Of a stretch of DNA of 64,000 nt, positions 26,388 to 35,283 are shown piece by piece. The translations under genes were made by a program, and so were the position numbers. How positions within the stretch are numbered: the stretch's first letter is position 1; the number at the start of each line of letters is the position of its first letter. The DNA lies in contig JBAYIS010000003.1 of NCBI GenBank assembly GCA_041665525.1, positions 124,001-188,000 on the forward strand, in the 5' to 3' direction. A model generated the notes under the pieces. The model did not search any database. It was not told the DNA's origin and saw only the letters and a program-made list of their open reading frames with translations. This DNA comes from UBA8401 sp041665525. Lineage in GTDB: Bacteria; Bacteroidota; Ignavibacteria; UBA10030; UBA8401.

Positions 26388-27301
26388 TGTACGCCCCCAA
26401 TGATCGGATTCCGGCGATAGAACAGATGACGTGGGATTCCTTGATAGTCTTTCACAATAATAGGGTCCGTAAAACCTTCCGAATGGAATATTTCCTGTAC
26501 CTGTTCAGACTGATCATAGGCGTGTTCGACACCGATGATGCCGGTTTCGGTCAATGTCTCGTATGCAAAATGCGCAATATCAGGATAATATTTCAAGCCA
26601 TTTGCATTGTCCGTCAAGGCAGTATTCGGTTCAAAGTCCCGGACGTCGTTCGACACCAGTGAAAATTCATCTTTCGAAATGTACGGTGGATTGGAAAGGA
26701 TACAATCAAATTTGTTCGGGAAAGTTTTTTTATTGCAGGAAAAGATGTCCAATTCCTGAAAACGGATCCTCTCCGAAACACCATTCTGTTCTGCGTTCGA
26801 CAACGCTAGTTTGAGTGCATCCACGCTGTTATCCATCGCTTCGACCATTGCAGCAGGAAGTAATGTTGCCATACTCACGGCGATACAGCCGCTTCCGGTT
26901 CCAATATCCAAAATGGAGTATGCCGAATCGACTGCAGCGGTTTGTTTCAGCAGATCAACAGCTTTTTCAACAAGCAGTTCTGTTTCAGGACGAGGGATCA
27001 GCACGCGTCGGTCGACGGAGAATTTCAATCCCATGAATTCGGTGCCGCCCAGGATATATTGCAGCGGTTCGTGCAGCAGCCGCCGTTTCAATAATTCCTT
27101 AAAGTGGGCCAGTTCCGATTCGGTCAACGGTTGATCGAATTTCGTGTAGAGCTGAATGCGTTCGAAGTGCAGGACGTGCGACAACAAGAGTTCGATGGTC
27201 AGGCGGGCATCATCGATATGTTTTTCGGCCAGATACCCGGTCCCCCAGTTGATCAGCTCCAGAATCGTCCAGGTTTTTTTTGCGGCAGTGGATGAACTCA
27301 A
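26384..27301 (-). CDS. prmC: release factor glutamine methyltransferase
   Basis: Methylates the Gln of the GGQ loop of RF1 and RF2. An N-terminal helical domain binds the factor (residues 1-90). The class I methyltransferase part has the SAM motif ILDIGTGSGCIAVSMA and the catalytic LSNPPYISKDEF (NPPY). FSVDRRVLIPRPETELLVEKA is also a signature. About 305 residues. The only plausible start is TTG at 27301, three bases after the preceding gene's stop and behind an AGAAG-like site. Confidence 0.94.
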   Translation of the reverse strand: MSSSTAAKKTWTILELINWGTGYLAEKHIDDARLTIELLLSHVLHFERIQLYTKFDQPLTESELAHFKELLKRRLLHEPLQYILGGTEFMGLKFSVDRRVLIPRPETELLVEKAVDLLKQTAAVDSAYSILDIGTGSGCIAVSMATLLPAAMVEAMDNSVDALKLALSNAEQNGVSERIRFQELDIFSCNKKTFPNKFDCILSNPPYISKDEFSLVSNDVRDFEPNTALTDNANGLKYYPDIAHFAYETLTETGIIGVEHAYDQSEQVQEIFHSEGFTDPIIVKDYQGIPRHLFYRRNPIIGGVQ

Positions 27302-27304
27302 TAA

Positions 27305-27841
27305 TTACTTCTTCCCTTTTGATGACTTACCCGGTTTCGATTTCGTCTTCGTCGATTTTGCAGTGGCGGTATTTTGTTTTTTCTTCTCCAACATCGCCGA
27401 GGCGGTTTTCTTTTGATTGTTATTTGCATGGTGCGAAAGATGAGCGATATCCACTCTTCCTGAAAATTTGCTCGCATCGTCATCATCGTCATCGTCATGC
27501 GAGCGTTTCTTTTCATATTTCTTCAGTCCGACAACCTGGTCTTGATTGAAACCGAGTTTCTCCATCTTTTCCACTTCAAAAAAATCCTCGCCTACTTCAT
27601 ACTCTCCCTCTTCTTCCCCAACATCCACGTCTTCGATTTCATCTTCGATCTTCGCCGCGACAAAGACGAACCGCTTATCCGCTTCGATAAGGAATTCAAA
27701 ATCGCCGAGGTTCTCTGGCATATCGAACTTCATTAATTCTGCACGTTCTGCCATTTCATCCCACAGTTCAAGGATCGGAACTTCCTTCGTCTTATGGGCT
27801 TCCAAATATTTTTCGGCTTCAGATAATAATTTCTCGTACAT
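27305..27841 (-). CDS. acidic protein with a possible RNAP-delta (HARE-HTH)-like N-terminus
   Basis: Not recognised with certainty. The first 60 residues (LLSEAEKYLEAHKTKEVPI, LELWDEMAERAELMKF, GDFEFLIEADKRFVFVAAK) resemble the winged helix of the RNA polymerase delta factor: a helix ending EAHK, then VP..EL..E, and a final ADKRFVFV strand like the DGRFLAL of delta. Next is an acidic stretch (about 63-95). A second basic-acidic part includes seven Asp (DDDDDDD), and the tail is strongly Lys-rich. Delta proteins also have a winged helix and an acidic tail, but not this basic end. A canonical AAGGAGG precedes the ATG at 27841. It lies between an amidohydrolase and prmC. Confidence 0.6.
   Translation of the reverse strand: MYEKLLSEAEKYLEAHKTKEVPILELWDEMAERAELMKFDMPENLGDFEFLIEADKRFVFVAAKIEDEIEDVDVGEEEGEYEVGEDFFEVEKMEKLGFNQDQVVGLKKYEKKRSHDDDDDDDASKFSGRVDIAHLSHHANNNQKKTASAMLEKKKQNTATAKSTKTKSKPGKSSKGKK
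27475..27498. repeat. trinucleotide repeat (Asp codons)
   Basis: Eight consecutive CAT/CGT-type triplets on the plus strand encode Asp residues of the acidic run on the minus strand. The pattern is imperfect (GAT and GAC mixed), so it probably reflects selection for acidity rather than slippage, although length variation is possible. Confidence 0.5.
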
Positions 27842-27883
27842 ACATACCTCCTTATCGAAACATCCTTTCTCGATCGTAGTATA

Positions 27884-29653
27884 CTATTTTTTTTGATAAC
27901 GAATGATCCCACCGACGATCGTCATCTCGACCTCCGTTGCCGGGATCTCTTTCAGCGGTACGGACATAATGTCTTTTGACAGGATGACAAGGTCCGCAAG
28001 TTTTCCCTCTTCGATACTCCCTTTTTCTCCTTCCATAAATTCCGCATATGCCCCCCACAGGGTAAATGAGCGGAGCGCTTCCTGCCGGGTCATCTTCTGT
28101 CCGGGAAACCAACCGCCCGAAAAATTTGATGAATCCCTGATTCCTTCTGCCGACAGCTGAAACTGCATTGCAACATCCTCAGCAGTATTCGGTATCCCTC
28201 GTGTATCTTGCCGTGATACGGCCGCATAAAATCCGAGCAACGGATTCGGATTTTCCACCGGAAAGTCCGAGCCAGACGGTATGATGTTACCGTCATCCAA
28301 TAGCGATCGCCAGGCATACGAACCGAGAACCCGATCCGGTCCGAGCCGGGACTGCACCCAATACATATCGGAGGTGGCGTGCGTCGGCTGCATACTTGGA
28401 ATTACATTCAATTGTTTGAATCGATGAATATCTTCCGGTGCGATTACCTGCGCATGTTCTATGCGCATTCGCGCACTGCGGGCTTTCAGCGGATTTTTCT
28501 GCGATGCTTTTTCGAAAGCATCCAACGCAATTTTATTTGCTCTATCACCAATTGCATGAATTCCAACCTGAAACCCATTTTCCAGCGCCTGTTCTGTGAT
28601 CACTCGGATGGAATCTGGAGGGAATGTGATTAATCCGCGGTTGTTTGTTTCATCACTGTACGGTTCGATCAATGCTGCACCGCGAGAACCCATCGCTCCG
28701 TCCAGATAGATTTTCACGGAGCGAACCGTCAACGATTTGTTCACATGATCAATGAATGGACCTTCGGCGAACATTCGATTCAACAATGCCCCATTGCCGC
28801 CGATAAAAGCGTTAATACGGATCGGCAATCGACGGTGACTGGCCAGCGTACGATAAATTTTGTATCCTGATTCATCAATGCCCATATCATGGACACCGGT
28901 AATTCCGTTTCGCAGACATTCTTTCAATGCCAGGTCATAGAGACCTGTTTTCTCCTCAAGAGAATAGTCTGGAACAGCGCTTTCTATAATGCTGACGGCA
29001 TTGTCAATAAAGATCCCGTTCGGATTTCCCATCCGGTCGCGAAGGATCATCCCGCCGTCCACTTCGGTTGTCAAATCTGTCGAGCGTTTGGCTACTTCCA
29101 TAGCTTTGCTGTTCACCCACACTGCGTGTCCATCCACCCGTTTGAGTACGACGGGATTATTCGGCGACACTTTATCCAGTTGTGCTGCTGTCGGAAAGGG
29201 CCGTTGTCCCATCCCTTTTCCCCAATCATTTTGATCCCAGCCGCGGCCGCGGATCCATTCGCCGGGTTTTAATTGTTTCACTTTTTCCGCGACCAACTCC
29301 ACAATCTGTTGAGGGGATTCAGTACCGTACAAATTCACTTCGGACAAACTGAGTCCCAATCCGAGCACATGTGCATGTGAATCGATCAATCCCGGGACGA
29401 CAGTTTTTCCCTGCGCATCGATCACATTTTGTGAAGTGTAATGTTTTTGTATATCTTGTGTTGTTCCGACGGCGATGATCCTGCTGCCGCGAACTGCAAC
29501 AGCTTCCGCTTTTGCATCAGCATTGTCAACGGTATAGATGACCGCATTAATGATCATCAGATCGGCATGCTGCTGTCGCGATGCGATAGAGTAGAACGCG
29601 GCAACGGAAAGAAGAAGAGCAAAAAGTATGAGAAGAGGTGTTTTCATCGTCAT
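27884..29653 (-). CDS. exported amidohydrolase (Amidohydro_3, YtcJ-like)
   Basis: Metal-dependent hydrolase of the urease superfamily. A hydrophobic N-terminus (LLILFALLLSVAAFYSIA) suggests export or anchoring. The body has ADLMIINAVIYTVDNADAKA, the first metal motif VVPGLIDSHAHVLGLGLSL (HxH), GEWIRGRGWDQNDWG, RIEHAQVIAPEDI and a final PSGSDFPVENPNPLLGFYAA, all typical of the YtcJ/LAF3 group. Its amide substrate is unknown. The N-terminus could start at ATG 29653 or the ATG six bases later. Divergent from mazG with about 140 bases between. Confidence 0.88.
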   Translation of the reverse strand: MTMKTPLLILFALLLSVAAFYSIASRQQHADLMIINAVIYTVDNADAKAEAVAVRGSRIIAVGTTQDIQKHYTSQNVIDAQGKTVVPGLIDSHAHVLGLGLSLSEVNLYGTESPQQIVELVAEKVKQLKPGEWIRGRGWDQNDWGKGMGQRPFPTAAQLDKVSPNNPVVLKRVDGHAVWVNSKAMEVAKRSTDLTTEVDGGMILRDRMGNPNGIFIDNAVSIIESAVPDYSLEEKTGLYDLALKECLRNGITGVHDMGIDESGYKIYRTLASHRRLPIRINAFIGGNGALLNRMFAEGPFIDHVNKSLTVRSVKIYLDGAMGSRGAALIEPYSDETNNRGLITFPPDSIRVITEQALENGFQVGIHAIGDRANKIALDAFEKASQKNPLKARSARMRIEHAQVIAPEDIHRFKQLNVIPSMQPTHATSDMYWVQSRLGPDRVLGSYAWRSLLDDGNIIPSGSDFPVENPNPLLGFYAAVSRQDTRGIPNTAEDVAMQFQLSAEGIRDSSNFSGGWFPGQKMTRQEALRSFTLWGAYAEFMEGEKGSIEEGKLADLVILSKDIMSVPLKEIPATEVEMTIVGGIIRYQKK

Positions 29654-29794
29654 TCAGTATCCTTGACCGAAAATTACAAAAGGGATATTCCAAAATCCAA
29701 TACCATTTTATTTTTGACAGTGCATTATCCCAGTGAACATTAATATTAGATACAGTATAGTGATTTTAACAAAAAAAATAGCTATAGGGAATCC

Positions 29795-30550
29795 ATGAAA
29801 GAATTCGATGAATTTGTCTCGATAATGAAACGGCTCCGAAACGAATGTCCGTGGGACCGCGAACAGACGCATGAATCATTAAAAAAACATTTTGTCGAAG
29901 AAGCGTATGAAGCGCTGGACGCTCTGGACCGGAATGATTTCAACGATGTGAAGGGAGAACTCGGCGACGTTGCACTGCAAGTGGTCTTTCATTCCATCAT
30001 TGCAGAAGAAGAAAAACATTTTACGCTGGCAGAAGTCTTTGCTGCCGTCAATGAAAAACTGATTCGCCGCCATCCCCATATTTACGGCAATGCCGTGGTC
30101 AATTCGGGTGCTGAACAGTCAGCGCTGTGGGACAAGATTAAAATGACCGAGGGAAGGATGTCCGTTCTAGAAGGAATTCCAAAACACCTTCCCGCACTGA
30201 TGAAAGCGGAAAAAGTTCAGAAAAAAGCAGCGAAAGTGGGATTCGACTGGAAACAGAAAGAAGATGTTTGGAAAAAAGTAGAGGAAGAAATTGCCGAACT
30301 GCATTCCGCTGTACTCTCCGGAGATGCGGAGCATACAAAAAAAGAGTTTGGCGACGTTCTCTTTTCCCTTGTCAATTATGCACGCTTCATCGGCGTGGAA
30401 CCGGAAGAATCGCTGCACTCCACCGTCGCGCGGTTTGCACAACGGTTCCAGTATATCGAAAAAAGACTGTTGGAAAAGGGAAAGGACATACACGCAACCA
30501 GTTTGAAGGAAATGGATCTCCTGTGGGACGAAGCAAAACAACAAGAGTGA
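29795..30550 (+). CDS. mazG: nucleoside triphosphate pyrophosphohydrolase MazG
   Basis: Hydrolyses (d)NTPs to monophosphates and pyrophosphate; removes abnormal nucleotides and can lower ppGpp-related stress. Two MazG repeats are present: LRNECPWDREQTHESLKKHF with EEAYEALDAL and ELGDVALQVVFHS, and a second with KVEEEIAELHSAV and EFGDVLFSLVNYARFIG. 251 residues is the usual two-domain size. ATG at 29795 preceded by AGGGA. It is the first plus-strand gene and its stop is directly next to the phoH stop (30550/30551), a convergent pair with no space for a terminator. Confidence 0.95.
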   Translation: MKEFDEFVSIMKRLRNECPWDREQTHESLKKHFVEEAYEALDALDRNDFNDVKGELGDVALQVVFHSIIAEEEKHFTLAEVFAAVNEKLIRRHPHIYGNAVVNSGAEQSALWDKIKMTEGRMSVLEGIPKHLPALMKAEKVQKKAAKVGFDWKQKEDVWKKVEEEIAELHSAVLSGDAEHTKKEFGDVLFSLVNYARFIGVEPEESLHSTVARFAQRFQYIEKRLLEKGKDIHATSLKEMDLLWDEAKQQE

Positions 30551-31555
30551 TTATTTCCTTTTACCAAATTCCTTTTCGCTGAACTTACCGTACGCATCGA
30601 TAATCTCCCGCACCAAACGGTGCCGGACGACGTCATTCCTGTCGAAATAGACAAAATCGATCCCTTCAATCTTCTCCAGAACTTCCTGTATTTGCACAAG
30701 TCCGGATGTTGCATTCGACGGCAAATCGATCTGCGTGACGTCGCCGGTAATGATCGCTTTGGAATTGTTTCCCAATCTGGTAAGGAACATTTTCATCTGC
30801 ATCGCCGTGGCATTCTGCGCTTCATCCAGAATGACAAACGCATTATGGAGCGTCCTTCCGCGCATATAGGCCAGAGGAACGATCTCGATGATGCGCCGCT
30901 CTAAATACATCTTCAGTTTTTCACTCGGCAGCATATCATCCAGTGCATCATACAACGGACGAAGATACGGATCGATCTTTTGCGCCATATCCCCGGGAAG
31001 AAAACCAAGCGACTCACCCGCTTCCACAGCAGGCCGGGCAAGGACGATCTTGCTCACTTCATTGTTCTTCAGGCTTGCCACAGCCATCGCTACGGCAAGA
31101 TAGGTTTTCCCGGTTCCTGCCGGTCCGATTGCAAAAACGATATCATTCCGCTGCGCTTTGTCCAGATACTCACGCTGCGTCGGCGTTTTTGCTTTGATAA
31201 TGGAATTCTTTGTAAAGAGTACTGCAACATCATTCTCTTTCAGTTTTGTCACCATGTGCTTGCTGGGAGTGATATCGACAACCAGGTCCAGAACGGTGTT
31301 GACGTCATTAGCGGTCAGGACACCGTTTTTTGCCAACAGGAATTGCAGTTCGTTGAAGACCCGTTCGAGTTGTAGAAGTTCTTCTTCTTCGCCGCGAAGG
31401 GTGATATTGCTTCCGCGTGCAGTGATGGTCGCATCGAACCGTTGTTCGATCAGATGCAGATGCGAATCATTGTACCCCAGAAGGGACAATGCATCGACAT
31501 CTTTTATAGTCAATTTCTTTTCGATGTGCGTTTCTCCAGTTATGTTCTTTTCCAT
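30551..31555 (-). CDS. phoH: PhoH family ATPase
   Basis: Cytoplasmic P-loop ATPase, linked in other bacteria to RNA metabolism and the YbeY neighbourhood. N-terminal KH-like region (RFDATITARGSNITLRGEEE), then Walker A GPAGTGKTYLAVAMAV at about residue 145 and Walker B HNAFVILDEAQNAT, with VLARPAVEAGESLGFLPGD and GDVTQIDLP. 334 residues, normal length. ybeY is not the next gene here; YraN and rnhB follow upstream on the same strand. Confidence 0.94.
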   Translation of the reverse strand: MEKNITGETHIEKKLTIKDVDALSLLGYNDSHLHLIEQRFDATITARGSNITLRGEEEELLQLERVFNELQFLLAKNGVLTANDVNTVLDLVVDITPSKHMVTKLKENDVAVLFTKNSIIKAKTPTQREYLDKAQRNDIVFAIGPAGTGKTYLAVAMAVASLKNNEVSKIVLARPAVEAGESLGFLPGDMAQKIDPYLRPLYDALDDMLPSEKLKMYLERRIIEIVPLAYMRGRTLHNAFVILDEAQNATAMQMKMFLTRLGNNSKAIITGDVTQIDLPSNATSGLVQIQEVLEKIEGIDFVYFDRNDVVRHRLVREIIDAYGKFSEKEFGKRK

Positions 31556-31574
31556 AAAGTACCTATTTCGACAT

Positions 31575-31943
31575 TTAAAAACAGTCCTTCAGGACTCTGC
31601 ATTCTGTTTTCCCCTCTTCCATTACAATGGAAACAACGTCAAACCGGCATTCGATGCCCGAAGGAAACCGTTCCATCACATATCCTTCGGCGGTCCGGCG
31701 CAACAGTTCCTGTTTTTTCGGCGTCACCGATTCTTCCGGCTCTCCAAATCGACGCGACCGGCGGAACTTCACTTCAACAAAAACGAGCACGCTCCCTTCT
31801 CTCGCAATGATATCGATCTCGCCATGGCGATGGATATAATTCTTTTCCAGGATTTCGTAGCCATGCTGCTGCAGAAATTGTTCTGCCGTCTCTTCACCCG
31901 CTCTTCCTTTGCTGCGGGCAGAACTGTTTCCGGAACGAATCAC
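31575..31943 (-). CDS. UPF0102 (YraN) family protein
   Basis: Small conserved protein with the archaeal Holliday-junction-resolvase/endonuclease-like fold. Motifs are KGRAGEETAEQFLQQHGYEI at the N-terminus, then HRHGEIDIIAREGSVLVFVE and EVKFRRSRRFGEP, matching GExDLIA...FVEVK. 122 residues, typical. Enzymatic activity in this family is not well established. GTG start overlaps the rnhB stop as GTGA, and the rnhB-yraN pairing is common in bacteria. Confidence 0.92.
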   Translation of the reverse strand: MIRSGNSSARSKGRAGEETAEQFLQQHGYEILEKNYIHRHGEIDIIAREGSVLVFVEVKFRRSRRFGEPEESVTPKKQELLRRTAEGYVMERFPSGIECRFDVVSIVMEEGKTECRVLKDCF

Positions 31944-32539
31944 AAATGTTCCAGCTGTTCAACATGAAATGACCGGCGGTGAATCGGGGAATAGCCGTGA
32001 CAGCGGATAGCTTCGATGTGTTCCTTCGTGCCATATCCCTTGTGTTTCGCAAATCCGTAGTGCGGATATTGTTCGTCCAAGTCCTTCATCAGCGAATCCC
32101 TCGTTACTTTGGCGATAATCGATGCAGCTGCGATCGAGTGCGAGAGAGCGTCTCCCTTGATGATGTTTTCCACCGGGAAGAGTTCATGACGGAAGAAATT
32201 CCCGTCCACGAGCAATTGTTGCGGCTGAATCGACAGCAGAGCGATCGCCTTATTCATCGCCAGGAACGAAGCTTGCAGAATATTAATCCGGTCGATCACG
32301 TCATGACTCACTATTCCAATACCGACCGCCAGCGCTGATTCGTGGATGGAATGGAACAGCTGCTCCCGCTTTTTCTCCGACAGTTTTTTTGAATCATTCA
32401 CTCCCTCAATCAGTACATCCTTCTCGAAGATCACAGCCGCTGCAACGACAGGTCCGGCAAGCGGACCTCGTCCTGCTTCATCCACTCCCGCAATACAACG
32501 GATCCCCTTCGACCAATATTTCATTTCATATTCCAGCAT
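31940..32539 (-). CDS. rnhB: ribonuclease HII
   Basis: Cleaves RNA in RNA-DNA hybrids and single ribonucleotides in DNA. The N-terminal CIAGVDEAGRGPLAGPVVAA carries the DEAGRG metal site. SAASIIAKVTRDSLM and HYGFAKHKGYGTKEHIEAI complete the family pattern, with Asp/Glu metal ligands intact. 199 residues. ATG at 32539, about 100 bases downstream of the UbiA stop. Confidence 0.96.
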   Translation of the reverse strand: MLEYEMKYWSKGIRCIAGVDEAGRGPLAGPVVAAAVIFEKDVLIEGVNDSKKLSEKKREQLFHSIHESALAVGIGIVSHDVIDRINILQASFLAMNKAIALLSIQPQQLLVDGNFFRHELFPVENIIKGDALSHSIAAASIIAKVTRDSLMKDLDEQYPHYGFAKHKGYGTKEHIEAIRCHGYSPIHRRSFHVEQLEHL

Positions 32540-32641
32540 ATCAACACTGCATCCAGAGATTGATGAAAACTTTAAAAATCTTTTTCCATTTCCAATTCGT
32601 GAGAAACTCTGATGGAAACAGATATTTCAGTGAACAATTTC

Positions 32642-33466
32642 TTATCCAAGATAAATGGCAACGAGGCCGACCAGCATAGTCCACTTCAAGATATTCGAGA
32701 GTATATGCAGATTGAACACCGAACGGTCTTTCCAGAAAGAATACATCACATACAGGATCACGACATCCACTCCTCCTGTAACAACAATGAAATAATTCTC
32801 CCCATAAATTCCGAGCAGGTACGGGATGAACGAAGTAAGGAACACTAAAGTGAGAAAAATGGTCGCCATGATCGAAGCACTGTTCATTCCATAAATGACG
32901 GGAAGTGTTGCCGCACCGTTCTTCGCATCCCCTTCCACATCTTCCATATCTTTGATAATCTCACGTCCCACGTTGATCAGGAATGCAAACAATGCCGGGA
33001 ATACCGCCTGCCGAATATTTCCGACAATGGCGCCGCCATAAATAAAGGCGAGTCCTGTCAAACCTCCAACGAGCAGATTGCCAAACAACACTGTTCCTTT
33101 GAAGACCTTGCTGTACATGACGATGAGCGGCACGGCAATAAACGCGATGATGAATGCCGGCCTTGTGGTGTATGCGCTCATGATCATTCCGATACCTGTT
33201 AATGCACCGTAGAACATCAATGCATCATACCGGGACACAGCGCCGCTGGGAATCGGACGGTCAGGCTTATTGACTCTGTCGATTTCGATATCAAGAATAT
33301 CGTTGATCACCATTCCTCCGGCGGCGATACACGCGCCGCTGAGTGCACCAAAGATCATGATGAGCATCTGCTGCTGTGTACCTCCGGCAAGAATACACGC
33401 AACAAAGATCGACAATGCAGTGATAGTGAAATTGACCGGACGAATAAGTGTAATATATGGTTTCAT
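32642..33466 (-). CDS. UbiA prenyltransferase, (di)geranylgeranylglyceryl-phosphate synthase type
   Basis: Integral membrane prenyltransferase. About seven to nine hydrophobic helices and two Asp-rich metal sites: INDILDIEIDRVNKPDRPIP (about residues 54-73) and INVGREIIKDMEDVEGDAKN. The NKPDRPIPSGAVSR segment is closer to archaeal-type geranylgeranylglycerol-phosphate geranylgeranyltransferases than to MenA or UbiA. In that role it adds a second geranylgeranyl group to glycerol phosphate to make an ether lipid core. 274 residues. Overlaps the Omp85 stop by one base (TGATG). MenA-like or other aromatic prenyltransferase roles are possible; exact substrate is inference. Confidence 0.8.
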   Translation of the reverse strand: MKPYITLIRPVNFTITALSIFVACILAGGTQQQMLIMIFGALSGACIAAGGMVINDILDIEIDRVNKPDRPIPSGAVSRYDALMFYGALTGIGMIMSAYTTRPAFIIAFIAVPLIVMYSKVFKGTVLFGNLLVGGLTGLAFIYGGAIVGNIRQAVFPALFAFLINVGREIIKDMEDVEGDAKNGAATLPVIYGMNSASIMATIFLTLVFLTSFIPYLLGIYGENYFIVVTGGVDVVILYVMYSFWKDRSVFNLHILSNILKWTMLVGLVAIYLG

Positions 33467-35253
33467 CAGAACTCGTTATTTATTCCCACGTGAATTTTTC
33501 CGTTACTGAAACTATCCCCTTCACCCAATGCATAACTGATATTCATTATTCCAACACCTGTTTCAATCCGGGCACCAAGCCCGTAACCGACCAGACTTTT
33601 TTCCTGGCGAATTGTTCCTTTCCGCGGATCGGCAGGACGGGAAAAATATCCTGCGTCGATGAATCCAAAAAACGATGAAGCGCGACCGGTGAGGAAACGA
33701 TATTCGGTGTTAATATATGCAATTTGAGACGCAAAAAATTGACTTTCGCGGTATCCTCGAAGAGATGTCGTTCCTCCAAAAGAATAAAGGTCGCTCAGCT
33801 CCAGCTGGGTTGAAGTCACCTGTTTTCCGTGAATTCCGAGCATTAATACCTGACGAACAATAAATGAAAAATACACTTCCGCATCCATCGCAAATTTTCG
33901 GACAGTAAAATCTTTCTCTGCAGCAAGAAACAAATATTGCTGTGGCCCGGTGATGTGTTTTTTTCCCTGCTGAACCGTTGTGGAATACCGTATTCCATCC
34001 GTCGGATTACGCAGATAGTCTCTTGTGTCATAGAGAATCTCACCGCCGAAAGAGAGCGTGTTGCTTTCAAAAACAATGAATTGCGTCAGATTCGAAGCGG
34101 GGTACACTGACTCTGTGAGAATATTGACACCAACCGTCAACACATCCGAAAGGATAAAATCACCTCGTACATCGAATCTCGTCTTCACATACGAGGAATC
34201 CTGTTTCCGTTGATAGAATGTTCCGCCAAGGCTTGCGGGATAGCCGAACAGCCACGGTTCCCGATATTGAAGTTCCAATTCCTGTGTTGTCTCGTTCTCG
34301 CGCTGCCATTTCACCAGTGCCTTTCGTCCTGTGCCGAAAAGATTTCGCATGGCAACAAAGACATTGCCGGTAAAATACCCGTCGGAATTTGGCGGCGTCG
34401 CGGGGACATACCCGATGATACCGTCAAACGTATTAGCATTTCCTTCCTTCACGGATATTCTGATGCCTCCCCGAAGCGAATCGTCCAAAGAATTCGAGAG
34501 GATATACAATTGCGGTTCACCCACGGAGGAAAACAACTGCATCCGTTCAAGCCTTCTGCGAAACAGTTCCAGTTTCCTTTCATCAAACACTTCACCCCTG
34601 TGGATCCCGGATTCGCGGATAATGACTTCAGTAGAGGTCGTTCCGTTCCCTTCCGTTTTAATTTCATCCACAAAGACCTTTCCTCCTTCATGAATTTCCA
34701 GTTCAACGGAAAGACTCGATGAATCGCGTTCGTCGATGCGGACTTTGTCGCTTGTGACAGAAACGAAAGGAAATCCGTTTCGGGAGTAATGTTCAAGAAT
34801 GGATCGGATATCTGCTTCGAGCAAGGACGACTGCAGCGGAGTACCGGCAGATGTTTCTATCAATGGAAGCAATTGTGCTGACGAAAATGCACGGTTTCCG
34901 GAAACCGAAACTGCAGAGACAAGTGTCCTGATATTTTCCCGGAGAAAGAGTTTAATTCGTACTGAGGAAGAATCCTCTGAAAACTCCTTTTGTACCGAAT
35001 CAATAGAAAATGAATAAAAACCTTCTTCATGATAGAGATCCGTCAATACGGGAAAGGATTGATCGATTGCATCAACGGAAGCGCCGATACGGGCAGGTAT
35101 CTTTTCAAGCAGTTGGCGTTGTGAAAAAAAACTGTTGCCGGAGATCTCTATCGAAGCGATGGTCGGCTGCGCGGAAGCATTCGCCATAAACAGCAAAAGC
35201 CATCCGCAGAGTGCAAACGGCTTTCGATTCCATATTCGGTCATACCCGCTCAT
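33466..35253 (-). CDS. BamA/TamA-family outer-membrane protein (Omp85)
   Basis: Outer-membrane beta-barrel protein for assembly or export of other proteins. A signal peptide (LCGWLLLFMANASAQ) precedes three POTRA-like repeats at about 30-100, 105-185 and 190-265 (TIASIEISGNSFFSQRQLLE; VSAVSVSGNRAFSSAQLLP; VDEIKTEGNGTTSTEVIIRE). The barrel then spans about 275-595. The GGTTSLRGYRESQF motif is the VRGF/Y strand-lid motif. It ends in Phe (INNEF) as BAM substrates do. 595 residues is shorter than BamA (about 800), nearer TamA. Its neighbours are UbiA and a GWxTD protein. Confidence 0.92.
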   Translation of the reverse strand: MSGYDRIWNRKPFALCGWLLLFMANASAQPTIASIEISGNSFFSQRQLLEKIPARIGASVDAIDQSFPVLTDLYHEEGFYSFSIDSVQKEFSEDSSSVRIKLFLRENIRTLVSAVSVSGNRAFSSAQLLPLIETSAGTPLQSSLLEADIRSILEHYSRNGFPFVSVTSDKVRIDERDSSSLSVELEIHEGGKVFVDEIKTEGNGTTSTEVIIRESGIHRGEVFDERKLELFRRRLERMQLFSSVGEPQLYILSNSLDDSLRGGIRISVKEGNANTFDGIIGYVPATPPNSDGYFTGNVFVAMRNLFGTGRKALVKWQRENETTQELELQYREPWLFGYPASLGGTFYQRKQDSSYVKTRFDVRGDFILSDVLTVGVNILTESVYPASNLTQFIVFESNTLSFGGEILYDTRDYLRNPTDGIRYSTTVQQGKKHITGPQQYLFLAAEKDFTVRKFAMDAEVYFSFIVRQVLMLGIHGKQVTSTQLELSDLYSFGGTTSLRGYRESQFFASQIAYINTEYRFLTGRASSFFGFIDAGYFSRPADPRKGTIRQEKSLVGYGLGARIETGVGIMNISYALGEGDSFSNGKIHVGINNEF

Positions 35254-35283
35254 CAGTTGTTCCGCCGTGTCGGAATGTGCTCC

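Noticed and set aside
29701..29770. TTGACA at 29714 as a mazG promoter
   Set aside because: No good -10 at 16-18 bases; TAATAT lies 21 bases away, too far for a confident call.
31158..31967. 269-residue plus-strand frame over phoH and yraN
   Set aside because: Crosses two well-supported genes in antisense and shows no motif.
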